Positions 7,213 to 14,644 of a DNA stretch of 64,000 nucleotides are shown piece by piece. A program made the translations under genes and the position numbers. The notes under the pieces are model-generated. The model was not told the DNA's origin and ran no database searches. It saw only the letters and a program-made list of their open reading frames with translations. How positions within the stretch are numbered: position 1 is the first letter of the stretch; the number at the start of each line of letters is the position of its first letter. Origin of the DNA: Emticicia aquatilis (lineage in GTDB: Bacteria > Bacteroidota > Bacteroidia > Cytophagales > Spirosomataceae); assembly GCF_014644295.1 (NCBI RefSeq), contig NZ_BMKK01000005.1, positions 372,001-436,000 of the forward strand, in the 5' to 3' direction.

Positions 7213-7938
7213 ATGACGATGAATAACTCAGCAATCACATCCGAAGATTTATATATTGTTCAAGTAGCTAACGAAAGTCACCACTATTTGGCCGAAACTA
7301 TTTGTAATGAAATGGCAGAAAGTGCCAAAGCTCGTGGCACAGGTATAGCCAAACGCTCTCCCGATTATTTGATAGAGAAAATGAACGAAGGAAAGGCCAT
7401 TGTTGCTCTAACCAATACGGGCGAATGGGTAGGCTTCTGCTATATCGAAACTTGGGAACATGGCAAGTTTGTGGCCAATTCGGGTCTTATTGTGCATCCA
7501 GAGCATCGTAAGAGTGGTATTGCTACACGAATCAAGCAAAAGGCATTTGAACTTTCACGCAAGAAATATCCCGATGCAAAAATCATTGGCCTAACGACGA
7601 GCTTGGCCGTAATGAAAATCAACTCTGATTTGGGTTACGAACCAACTACGTTCAGTGAGTTACCTGCCGATGATGCCTTCTGGAAAGGCTGTTCAAGCTG
7701 CGTAAACTACGATGTGCTTACCCGCACCAATCGCAAGCACTGCTTGTGTACAGGTATGTTGTTCGACCCCGTTGAGGCTAAAAAGAAAGAAGAGGCTGGA
7801 AATAAAAAAGAAGACGAGTGGGATTTCTTGACGGAATCACCTTTGTATGAGCGTTGGATGAGATTCAAGCAAAGAATCTTATTACGACGTGAGGAACGTC
7901 GAAAAAAAAAATTGGAGGAAGCCGAATTGATGGCGTAA
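7213..7938 (+). CDS. GNAT N-acetyltransferase with Cys-rich C-terminal segment
   Basis: The first ~150 of 241 residues are a GNAT fold with the acetyl-CoA loop in VHPEHRKSGIATRI (about 94-107). It is followed by a cysteine-rich stretch, C160, C163, C177 and C179 (GCSSCVNYD ... RKHCLCTGM), arranged as CX2C-X13-CXC. That could bind zinc or an iron-sulfur cluster. The last 50 residues are strongly basic and helical. From memory, similar proteins sit by arginine biosynthesis genes in some Bacteroidota, suggesting an N-acetylglutamate synthase-like role, but no arg gene is near and this is uncertain. ATG 7219 is an alternative start. Confidence 0.8.
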   Translation: MTMNNSAITSEDLYIVQVANESHHYLAETICNEMAESAKARGTGIAKRSPDYLIEKMNEGKAIVALTNTGEWVGFCYIETWEHGKFVANSGLIVHPEHRKSGIATRIKQKAFELSRKKYPDAKIIGLTTSLAVMKINSDLGYEPTTFSELPADDAFWKGCSSCVNYDVLTRTNRKHCLCTGMLFDPVEAKKKEEAGNKKEDEWDFLTESPLYERWMRFKQRILLRREERRKKKLEEAELMA

Positions 7939-7991
7939 TTAACACCATCAAAGGTAGAATCGAATAAAATATATGATTGTTTAAAATCAGC

Positions 7992-8030
7992 AAAACGTGC
8001 CATGCTTCAAAGTGTGGCACGTTTTGTTTG
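7992..8030 (+). terminator. Terminator after the GNAT gene
   Basis: An 11-base perfect stem (AAAACGTGCCA / TGGCACGTTTT) is followed by GTTTG. It lies upstream of the chosen start of the next gene and so argues against a longer N-terminus there. Confidence 0.8.
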
Positions 8031-8056
8031 TTTATAATCTTATCATTTAATCGTGC

Positions 8057-8064
8057 TATATTTG
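8057..8064 (+). promoter_or_regulatory. -7 box of the DMT transporter gene
   Basis: The bases TATATTTG match TAnnTTTG, 17 bases upstream of the ATG at 8082. A TTTG at 8027-8030 is at a longer than usual distance (26 bases). Confidence 0.55.
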
Positions 8065-8081
8065 CACAAAAAAACCACTTC

Positions 8082-8963
8082 ATGGATTCAAAACCTCTAC
8101 CTAAAGATTACCTAAAACTTCATTTCATTGTCATTATACTCGGTTTTACGGCCATTTTGGGTCGACTAACGGAGGTTTCTTCGCTGGGCGTAGTGTTTTA
8201 TCGCACCTTACTGGCGGCATCTGGCATGTGGATTGTGGCCCAGTTTCAGAAAAAAAACCTAAAAGTCTCGTGGAAAGAAGCCCTACCTCTACTCGGAGTC
8301 GGAGCAATTATGTCGTTTCACTGGATATGTTTTTTTGGTTCGGCTCGTGCTTCCACGGTGGCCGTGAGTTTAGTGACTTTTTCTACGACTTCGTTTTTCA
8401 CGAGTATCATTGAACCAATTGTGCGTAAAACCAAAATCAGTTGGGTTGAGGTTTTTCTCGGAATTTTGGTGGTTTTAGGAATGTATTTTGTCTTTACCTT
8501 TGAAGGAAAATATATTGTAGGTATTCTGATTGGTTTGGTTGGGGCTTTATTGGCAACCATTTTTTCGGTAATCAATGCTCAATTTGCCCAAAAGTACGAT
8601 GCTCAAATCGTTACTTTCTACGAAATGGTCGGAGCATTTGGTGCTACATGGATTTACATTCCGATTATTATTTTTGCCTTACCGAATGAACATTTTCAGC
8701 TTACACCTACTCACTATGATTGGCTTTGGGTTGGAATTTTGGGCTTAGTTTGTACGGTTTATCCGTATATCGAAATGATGCACTTGCTCAAAAAAATCTC
8801 GGCATTTACGCTCAATCTTTCCATCAATATGGAGCCAATCTATGGCATCATTATGGCCTATTTTATCTTTGGCGAAAGCGAAAAAATGACTTCGGGCTTT
8901 TATATTGGTGGGGCTTTGATTTTACTATCAGTAGTATTGCACCCATTTTTGAAGAAGAAGTAA
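8082..8963 (+). CDS. DMT-superfamily (EamA) transporter
   Basis: The 293-residue protein has about ten hydrophobic segments in two similar halves, as in EamA permeases that export metabolites or amino acids. Typical stretches are LGVVFYRTLLAASGMWIV, GAIMSFHWICFFGSARASTV in the first half and YIEMMHLLKKISAFTLNLSI with NMEPIYGIIMAYFIFGE in the second. The start ATG 8082 (MDSKPLPK) is chosen because the in-frame extension upstream runs through a terminator hairpin and a promoter box. The substrate cannot be deduced. It faces the L31 gene across a strong shared terminator. Confidence 0.88.
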   Translation: MDSKPLPKDYLKLHFIVIILGFTAILGRLTEVSSLGVVFYRTLLAASGMWIVAQFQKKNLKVSWKEALPLLGVGAIMSFHWICFFGSARASTVAVSLVTFSTTSFFTSIIEPIVRKTKISWVEVFLGILVVLGMYFVFTFEGKYIVGILIGLVGALLATIFSVINAQFAQKYDAQIVTFYEMVGAFGATWIYIPIIIFALPNEHFQLTPTHYDWLWVGILGLVCTVYPYIEMMHLLKKISAFTLNLSINMEPIYGIIMAYFIFGESEKMTSGFYIGGALILLSVVLHPFLKKK

Positions 8964-9006
8964 CACAACTTTCAAAGTTGTGATGGCACAATTTTCCAAA
9001 TTGTGC
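8964..9006. repeat. Two CACAA-type palindromes
   Basis: CACAACTTTCAAAGTTGTG (8964-8982) is a perfect inverted repeat and is followed by GCACAATTT/AAATTGTGC (8986-9006) around a 3-base centre. Similar palindromes are at 40114-40157. Confidence 0.75.
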
Positions 9007-9010
9007 TACA

Positions 9011-9047
9011 AAAAAGTCTTTCAAAAATAAATTTTGAAAGACTTTTT
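9011..9047. terminator. Bidirectional terminator between DMT transporter and L31
   Basis: A 16-base perfect stem (AAAAAGTCTTTCAAAA / TTTTGAAAGACTTTTT) with a 5-base loop separates the convergent genes. Confidence 0.85.
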
Positions 9048-9066
9048 ATCTGATACCAGAAGAAAA

Positions 9067-9312
9067 TTATTTCTTTCCGTAACGTTTGTTGAATTTATCA
9101 ACACGACCTGCTGTATCAAGCAATACGTTTTTACCAGTGTAGAATGGGTGTGAGTCAGAGCTAACCTCCACTTTGTAAACTGGGTATTCGTTACCATCTT
9201 CCCAAACGATACTTTCTTTGGTATTGGCACATGATTTTGTCAAAAATTTGAAACCTGTTGACAAATCCCAGAAAACAACTGGTCTATAATTTGGATGAAT
9301 ATCTTTTTTCAT
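9067..9312 (-). CDS. rpmE2: 50S ribosomal protein L31, type B
   Basis: The 81 residues match the type B (zinc-independent) L31: [20 protein letters not shown] at the start and [24 protein letters not shown] at the end. The CxxC zinc ligands of the type A form are absent. It is part of the large ribosomal subunit. The gene is monocistronic, with one of the clearest promoters of the window upstream and a bidirectional terminator downstream. Confidence 0.97.
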   Translation of the reverse strand: MKKDIHPNYRPVVFWDLSTGFKFLTKSCANTKESIVWEDGNEYPVYKVEVSSDSHPFYTGKNVLLDTAGRVDKFNKRYGKK

Positions 9313-9356
9313 TACTTTATTTATTGAAATTCCTATTACTTTTCTAAAACGGACTG

Positions 9357-9390
9357 CAAAATTAGAGATTTCAATCGAAAAAACAAAAAC
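9357..9390 (-). promoter_or_regulatory. Promoter of the L31 gene
   Basis: On the minus strand GTTTTTG (9384-9390) and TAATTTTG (9357-9364) are separated by 19 bases, matching the Bacteroidota -33/-7 consensus. Confidence 0.8.
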
Positions 9391-9579
9391 TATACAATTA
9401 TTTTAGTCGTTTTTTATGATAAATTTCCTTCAAACCATATAAGTATCACTTTTCATAGCTCAAAACCTTGAAAATACTTACAGCCAAATAGTTAAGACCG
9501 AAAAAATATTTTTACCTTCATACAACTTTAAGGGCATCTTCTGCATTTACATCATAAGAAACGTCTGTTACGAAACCAC

Positions 9580-10167
9580 TTGATAGCAACCTCGACCATC
9601 GAAAGCTTACGAAGCAAAAACCCCATTGCCCAAAAGAATATTTTTGAGCATTATGGAAGCTTTTTGTATCGGGTGGCGTATCGCTACGTGCGTGACCGCA
9701 TGACAGCCGAAGATTTGGTGGTTGATTCTTTCCTCAAGATTTTTGAAGGAGCTGCTAATTTTAGGTTCGATAATTTGCGGTCGTTTGAGGCTTGGATGAA
9801 AAGAATTGTGATTAACGAGTCGTTGATGCTACTCCGCAAACAGGCAAATTTTAATCTGATGCCCGAAAGCGAAGCCATAGAAGTGCCAGTTGATGATAAT
9901 ATCTTAGATTCGATTTCGAGCGATGAAATTCATCAACTCATCGCCGAGCTACCCGATGGGTATCGCACAGTTTTTAATCTTTTTGCTATCGAAGGCTATT
10001 CGCACAAAGAAATTGCCGAACAGCTAAATATCAACGAAGGAACATCAAAATCGCAGCTAAACCACGCTCGAAAATTATTACAGAAGAAAATTCTTTATAG
10101 GCAAACTGCTAAGCAAAGTAGCACGAGCCAAACGAATAAAAATCATGAAGACAGAGGAGTTTTATAA
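9580..10167 (+). CDS. ECF-type RNA polymerase sigma factor
   Basis: The 195 residues contain sigma region 2 (about 15-90, with YRVAYRYVRDRMTAEDLVVD and FLKIFEG) and region 4 (about 118-170, with LPDGYRTVFNLFAIEGYSHKEIAEQLNINEGTSKSQ). The start is TTG at 9580; the frame upstream to the stop at 9529 has no ATG. The last 23 bases overlap the following membrane protein, its likely anti-sigma factor. A gene for a secreted barrel-like protein follows, so the group resembles the first sigma cassette in layout. Confidence 0.9.
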   Translation: MIATSTIESLRSKNPIAQKNIFEHYGSFLYRVAYRYVRDRMTAEDLVVDSFLKIFEGAANFRFDNLRSFEAWMKRIVINESLMLLRKQANFNLMPESEAIEVPVDDNILDSISSDEIHQLIAELPDGYRTVFNLFAIEGYSHKEIAEQLNINEGTSKSQLNHARKLLQKKILYRQTAKQSSTSQTNKNHEDRGVL

Positions 10168-11005
10168 GAAAATTCAAGAAAAAGTCGGTGAAACTGAAAT
10201 GGAATTTGAAAGAGAATTTCTTTTCGGGAAATCATCGTTTCAAGAATCTCCATTCGGAGAATCGCAGTTTCTTGAATGGAACAAACAAGATGTATGGCAA
10301 CGCATCGAACAAAAACAAACGAAGCGTAAAAAGCCATTTGTGTGGTGGCAAGCCGTAGCAGCAAGCGTAGTTTTGCTGGGTGGATTAGGTATGTATTTTT
10401 ATAATAATGAAACCGCAGTAACAGCTCATAATGAAGTAATTAAAGAACAAATTCCTACTATTTCAACACAACCAACCTTAAACCCTACTACTGAATCTAC
10501 ACAACTGATGGCCAATAACGGCAACCATAAAAATAATGTGGTAAGAGCAATGGCTATGAGCAAACAACAAACAACTCAACCACTTGAAACAAGCCCTGAC
10601 AACGAAAATGGTGTGACCGATGAGCCAACTGTGGCCGCCAACGAAACTCAAAATAATGTTTCATCGAGCGAAACTGAATCGAATATAGCACAGCAAACGC
10701 CAGCCAACGATAATTATAGATTTGTGCCGTATCAAGGTTTTGTTGAGAAACGAGTTGCACCACAACGCCGTGAGCGAGTAGCGATTTTGGAAATCCCTGA
10801 TGATGAAGAAGACTATAATCAAGCTCCAAGAAAAGAGAAAAAAAATGGTTTGGTGGCTCGTTTGAGCAGGAAATTGGGTAAAAAAGGTACAGAACCCAAC
10901 GAAGAATTGCCTGCCGTGAATAGTGGCAAACCCAACAAAGTTTGGGCTTTTGTGAAAGAAAGTTTCAAGAATGAAACAATGGCCGCTGACTCGACAAATA
11001 GATAA
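10145..11005 (+). CDS. Putative anti-sigma factor, single-pass membrane protein
   Basis: The 286 residues have an acidic cytoplasmic N-terminus (about 1-60, ending KQDVWQRIEQKQTKRKK), a membrane helix near 66-86 (VWWQAVAASVVLLGGLGMYF) and a long Asn/Thr/Gln-rich periplasmic tail (about 90-190) leading to a basic C-terminal region. There is no zinc-type anti-sigma motif. The role is inferred from its 23-base overlap with the ECF sigma gene and the topology. The Thr/Asn-rich segment is probably unstructured and could span the cell wall. Its stop codon forms the start of a terminator hairpin. Confidence 0.66.
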   Translation: MKTEEFYKKIQEKVGETEMEFEREFLFGKSSFQESPFGESQFLEWNKQDVWQRIEQKQTKRKKPFVWWQAVAASVVLLGGLGMYFYNNETAVTAHNEVIKEQIPTISTQPTLNPTTESTQLMANNGNHKNNVVRAMAMSKQQTTQPLETSPDNENGVTDEPTVAANETQNNVSSSETESNIAQQTPANDNYRFVPYQGFVEKRVAPQRRERVAILEIPDDEEDYNQAPRKEKKNGLVARLSRKLGKKGTEPNEELPAVNSGKPNKVWAFVKESFKNETMAADSTNR

Positions 11006-11050
11006 TAGGCGAACCTTCATAACAACTGGGGTTCGACTATTTTGTTTTTC
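11004..11050 (+). terminator. Terminator after the anti-sigma gene
   Basis: A 12-base stem with one mismatch (AATAGGCGAACC / GGTTCGACTATT) is followed by TTTGTTTTT. The stem begins within the stop codon at 11003-11005. Confidence 0.7.
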
Positions 11051-11073
11051 TGACTCTTCACTCCCACTTCTAA

Positions 11074-12129
11074 ATGAATAAACTGCTCACATTGCTATTC
11101 TCGTGTTTGACGACGCTCTCTTTTGCTAAAGAAATCACTGACATTGACTCAATAGTGGTGAATATTGGCAAACGCAAGCGAATTGTACTTTGGGGACAAA
11201 CCAAAGAAGACCTAAAAGCTCTCGAAAAGTACGATTTAAATAGAATTGTGGTGCAGATGAATCAGGATTTGGACGAAATGCCATCGAACGTTCGTCGAAG
11301 TTTCCGACAAGATTACGAAGGGAACAGCTACACCAAAGAAATGACCACCCAACGCCAACTGGAAGGGATGACTTCGTGGCAACGCCTCAAACGCAATACT
11401 TACCTCAATCTCTCGGTGGGACTAAACTCAGCTAACTATCTATCCGTCAGCACCGTTACGTACAATCCGTTTAAGATGACGGAGCAAATTTTTCGTCAAA
11501 ACTTCCTTACTTCACCGAGTTTGAGCGTGGCTTTGATGCGTCAAGAAAGTTTTATTCGTACTGGCCATAAAGAAATTGTACTTCGCTATGGCTTTGATGT
11601 AAGCTGGTATCATTTGCGGAGCATCAGCACCAAACGCAACGCTTATTTGCTTCGCCTCAATAGCCTTGATAATACAAAATATGATACAGTGGCAGTTTTC
11701 AAACCAGCCCGCAATGGCGATAATTACTACACCGTTGACCGCCTAAACGCCACCGCTTTACCCAAAGAAATAACGCCTTATACCAACAATCAGTCGTTGT
11801 TTTATACTGATTTTAAGATAATTCCGACCATCAATTTCTACGGACAAAACAATCAAAAAACCTTCAATTTTGGCATTGGAGCTTATATCGGAATGTTGCT
11901 GAGAGGCAGCAGAAACTACGCCGAAATAAAAGCTCTCAATCGGCAAGAAACAAAAGTGAGCATCAAAAACCCAGAGAACCCGTACCGCTATGGAATCATT
12001 CTGAATATGGGCTATGGTGTAGTGAATCTTTTTGTGGAAGCTGATATAAAAAATGTTTTCTTGAATAAATTAGAACGAAGCTCGGCCACTCAGAATATTA
12101 CGACCGTTGGTTTGAGATTTGGGAGGTGA
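11074..12129 (+). CDS. Secreted, probably outer-membrane protein of unknown function
   Basis: The 351-residue protein starts with a signal peptide (MNKLLTLLFSCLTTLSFA, cleavage near 18). The remainder has alternating short strands with aromatic ends, such as NTYLNLSVGLNSANYLSV, EIVLRYGFDVSWYHL, NFGIGAYIGMLLRGSR and the final TTVGLRFGR, consistent with an outer-membrane beta-barrel ending in an aromatic-rich strand. No family is recognised. It follows the second sigma/anti-sigma pair, so it may be a target or a sensor partner, although a terminator hairpin lies in between. Confidence 0.62.
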   Translation: MNKLLTLLFSCLTTLSFAKEITDIDSIVVNIGKRKRIVLWGQTKEDLKALEKYDLNRIVVQMNQDLDEMPSNVRRSFRQDYEGNSYTKEMTTQRQLEGMTSWQRLKRNTYLNLSVGLNSANYLSVSTVTYNPFKMTEQIFRQNFLTSPSLSVALMRQESFIRTGHKEIVLRYGFDVSWYHLRSISTKRNAYLLRLNSLDNTKYDTVAVFKPARNGDNYYTVDRLNATALPKEITPYTNNQSLFYTDFKIIPTINFYGQNNQKTFNFGIGAYIGMLLRGSRNYAEIKALNRQETKVSIKNPENPYRYGIILNMGYGVVNLFVEADIKNVFLNKLERSSATQNITTVGLRFGR

Positions 12130-12147
12130 AAAAACCTTTTTCAATCG

Positions 12148-12155
12148 TATCTTTG
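12148..12155 (+). promoter_or_regulatory. -7 box of the chitinase gene
   Basis: TATCTTTG matches TAnnTTTG, 50 bases before the ATG at 12206. A TTTG at 12118-12121 is 26 bases upstream, longer than ideal. Confidence 0.55.
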
Positions 12156-12205
12156 AAAAATCTTTTTAAATAAATCCATTTTAAAGTTTTTTCTAAGCAC
12201 TCTTC

Positions 12206-13315
12206 ATGAAATCACAAACTAAAACCCTCCTACTTACTTGTTTCTGTTTTTTTATTTTTGTGGCAAGCACATTCGCCCAACCTAAAAAACAAAAAGAAAT
12301 TGCCGTCATTGGTTATTATGCTGGCAATAGTCAAGACATCGACCAATATCAAGTCGATAAACTCACGCACATTATTTTCTCATTTCTGCACTTAAAAGGA
12401 AACGTACTGGCAGTTGATAATAAAAAAGACAGCCTGACTATCAAGCGTTTAGTAGAATTGAAAAAGAAAAATCCGAGACTCAAAGTTATACTTTCGTTGG
12501 GCGGTTGGGAAGGTTGCTATACTTGTTCGGGCGTGTTTTCTACCCAAAAGGCACGAGAAGAATTTGCAGTTTCGGTCAAAAAACTTTTTGTAAGTTTCAA
12601 TGCCGATGGACTGGATTTAGATTGGGAATATCCTGCCATTGCAGGCCCTCCTGGACATCCGTTTATGCCCGAAGATAAACAAAATTTTACGGCACTCATC
12701 AAAACTCTCCGAACTACTTTCGGTAAAAAGTACGAATTAAGTTTTGCAGCGGGTGGTTTTGCCAAATACATTGAAGAATCGGTTGAATGGGAGAAAGTTA
12801 CGCCCCTACTCGACCGAATCAATCTGATGAGCTATGATTTAGTGCATGGATACAGCGAAATAAGCGGCCATCACACGGGTTTATATTCTACACCACAACT
12901 AAAAGAGTCGGTTGACAATGGTGTAAAAATGCTCATTGCCAAAGGTGTGCCTGCCAATAAAATTGCGATTGGAGCGGCCATGTATGGTCGAGTATTTAAG
13001 CTAAGTGCCACTGAAAACAACGGACTTTATCAACCTTGTAAGTTTGAACGAGGGATTTCTTATAATGGTTTAGAAAAGTATTTAGCCGAACACAAAACCT
13101 ACAAAAAATACTGGGATTCCACGGCTCAAGCTCCGTATTTGTTTTCGGAAGAAGACAAATTGTTTTTCTCTTACGATGACCCCGAGTCAATGAAACTCAA
13201 AACCGAGTACGTAATCAAGAATAAACTAAACGGCATTATGTTTTGGCAATTACGTGAAGACAAACCACAAAACGGCTTACTCGAAGTGATTGATAAAACG
13301 CTGAAGGTGAAGTAG
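12206..13315 (+). CDS. Secreted glycoside hydrolase family 18 (chitinase-like)
   Basis: Following a signal peptide (about residues 1-24, ending VASTFAQ), the rest of the 369 residues is one GH18 TIM barrel. The catalytic motif is intact, DGLDLDWEYP, with D137, D139 and the acid/base E141. The upstream SLGGW strand (97-101) and the barrel strand MSYDLVHGY also fit. C104 and C107 could form a disulfide. No carbohydrate-binding or type IX sorting domain is visible. GH18 enzymes cleave beta-1,4-linked N-acetylglucosamine, mostly chitin; endo-N-acetylglucosaminidase activity is the main alternative. It is a single-gene unit ended by a 19-base-pair terminator. Confidence 0.92.
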   Translation: MKSQTKTLLLTCFCFFIFVASTFAQPKKQKEIAVIGYYAGNSQDIDQYQVDKLTHIIFSFLHLKGNVLAVDNKKDSLTIKRLVELKKKNPRLKVILSLGGWEGCYTCSGVFSTQKAREEFAVSVKKLFVSFNADGLDLDWEYPAIAGPPGHPFMPEDKQNFTALIKTLRTTFGKKYELSFAAGGFAKYIEESVEWEKVTPLLDRINLMSYDLVHGYSEISGHHTGLYSTPQLKESVDNGVKMLIAKGVPANKIAIGAAMYGRVFKLSATENNGLYQPCKFERGISYNGLEKYLAEHKTYKKYWDSTAQAPYLFSEEDKLFFSYDDPESMKLKTEYVIKNKLNGIMFWQLREDKPQNGLLEVIDKTLKVK

Positions 13316-13341
13316 ATTTTGATTTACGAATGGTCTAATAT

Positions 13342-13393
13342 AAAAAAGTATCTCGGTGCCTTCGACTTCGCTCAGGCACCGAGATACTTTTTT
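13342..13393. terminator. Strong bidirectional terminator with TTCGACTTCGCTCA loop
   Basis: A 19-base perfect stem (left arm 13342-13360, right arm 13375-13393) ends in A-rich and T-rich runs. The 14-base loop TTCGACTTCGCTCA recurs as an inverted pair at 31740-31787. It separates the chitinase (+) from the sugar dehydrogenase (-). Confidence 0.9.
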
Positions 13394-13409
13394 GTCAGTT
13401 AACTATTAC

Positions 13410-14609
13410 TTATTTCTTAGCAATTCTATAAAGGCGACCTTGGTCGGTAACGGCGTATAATGCACCGTCTTTTCCTTGTGTTACATCACGGAAACGTTGG
13501 AATTCTTCGGTCAATAATCTTTCTTCGCCCACAACTCGGTTGTTTTCGATAATCAAACGAGCAATGTGCATTCCGCTCAAACAGCCTACAAAAAGGTTGT
13601 TTTTCCATTCTGGAATCATATCTCCGCTATAAAAAGTCATTCCACTTGGCGAAACTGATGGGTCCCAATAATAAACAGGTTGTTCCATACCTTCTTTTTG
13701 TTGAATAACCGGGTCACCGATTTGTTTACCACTATACTCAATTCCGTAAGTAATCGTTGGCCAACCGTAGTTTTTACCCGCCTGTACGTGGTTGATTTCG
13801 TCGCCACCTCTTGGGCCAAACTCATTCGAGAATAATTCGCCAGTTACTGGGTGGAAAGTCAAACCTTGCACGTTTCTATGTCCGTAAGAATATAATTCTG
13901 GTTTTGCTCCTTCTTTTCCTATAAATGGATTTCCTGCAACTGGTTTTCCATCGGTTGTGATGTGTAGAATCTTTCCGAGGCTTGAATTTAATTCCTGTGC
14001 TTGTGGGCGAGTAACTCTATCCGAACGCTCACCTGTACTCACGAAAAGATTTCCGTTTTTATCAAAGATAATTCTTCCACCGTAGTGCAAATTACCTTTG
14101 TGGGCAGGAGTTGCTCGGTAAATAACTGTTGCACCTTCAATTTTGGTTTCATCAGCCGAAAGTTTTCCTTTTGCTACTGATGTGAGGGTTCCGCCTTCAA
14201 CGTTTTCAGAGAACGTCCAATAAATCATACGGTTTTTCTGAAAATTCGGGTCGATTGTAATGCCCAATAAACCGCCTTGACCATCAGCATTTACGGCTGG
14301 AGCACCAGTAATTGGCTTACTCAATTCGCCAGTTGTTTTTGCGATTCTCATCACACCGCTTTTTTCGGTGATAATTAATCGGCCATCAGGTAAACTTTTT
14401 ACGCCCCACGGAGACGTAAGGCCTTCAGTAAGAACTTTAAATCCATACGGAGTTTGGGTTTTAACGGCTCCAATACGAGTTTGACCTTGAAAAGCCGATG
14501 GATAAGTAGAGTTCGGAGCTTTTGTCTCTACCGAAGTGCTGGCACTTTGAGCACACGAAGCATACGCCAGCGTACTGAAAGCCAAAGAAAATAAAATATG
14601 TTTTTGCAT
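13410..14609 (-). CDS. PQQ-dependent sugar dehydrogenase-like (Gdh/sorbosone dehydrogenase family)
   Basis: This 399-residue exported protein has a signal sequence (LFSLAFSTLAYASC); the Cys at its end suggests a lipoprotein, though Tyr at -3 is unusual for a lipobox. The rest is a beta-propeller with family hallmarks: LTSPWGVKSLPDGRLIITEK, LLGITIDPNF, HYGGRIIFDKNGNLFVSTGE, YGHRNVQGL and EFGPRGGDEINHVQAGKNYG. Members oxidise aldoses such as glucose with bound PQQ in the periplasm; whether PQQ is made by this organism cannot be seen. It lies 35 bases downstream of an aldo/keto reductase, suggesting a small sugar-redox operon. Confidence 0.88.
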   Translation of the reverse strand: MQKHILFSLAFSTLAYASCAQSASTSVETKAPNSTYPSAFQGQTRIGAVKTQTPYGFKVLTEGLTSPWGVKSLPDGRLIITEKSGVMRIAKTTGELSKPITGAPAVNADGQGGLLGITIDPNFQKNRMIYWTFSENVEGGTLTSVAKGKLSADETKIEGATVIYRATPAHKGNLHYGGRIIFDKNGNLFVSTGERSDRVTRPQAQELNSSLGKILHITTDGKPVAGNPFIGKEGAKPELYSYGHRNVQGLTFHPVTGELFSNEFGPRGGDEINHVQAGKNYGWPTITYGIEYSGKQIGDPVIQQKEGMEQPVYYWDPSVSPSGMTFYSGDMIPEWKNNLFVGCLSGMHIARLIIENNRVVGEERLLTEEFQRFRDVTQGKDGALYAVTDQGRLYRIAKK

Positions 14610-14644
14610 TTATTTGTTGATTTTTACGATAAAACTACTACTTT

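Noticed and set aside
7977-8081. N-terminal extension of the DMT transporter
   Set aside because: The extra codons run through a terminator hairpin and the -7 box; MDSKPLPK at 8082 is the sensible start.
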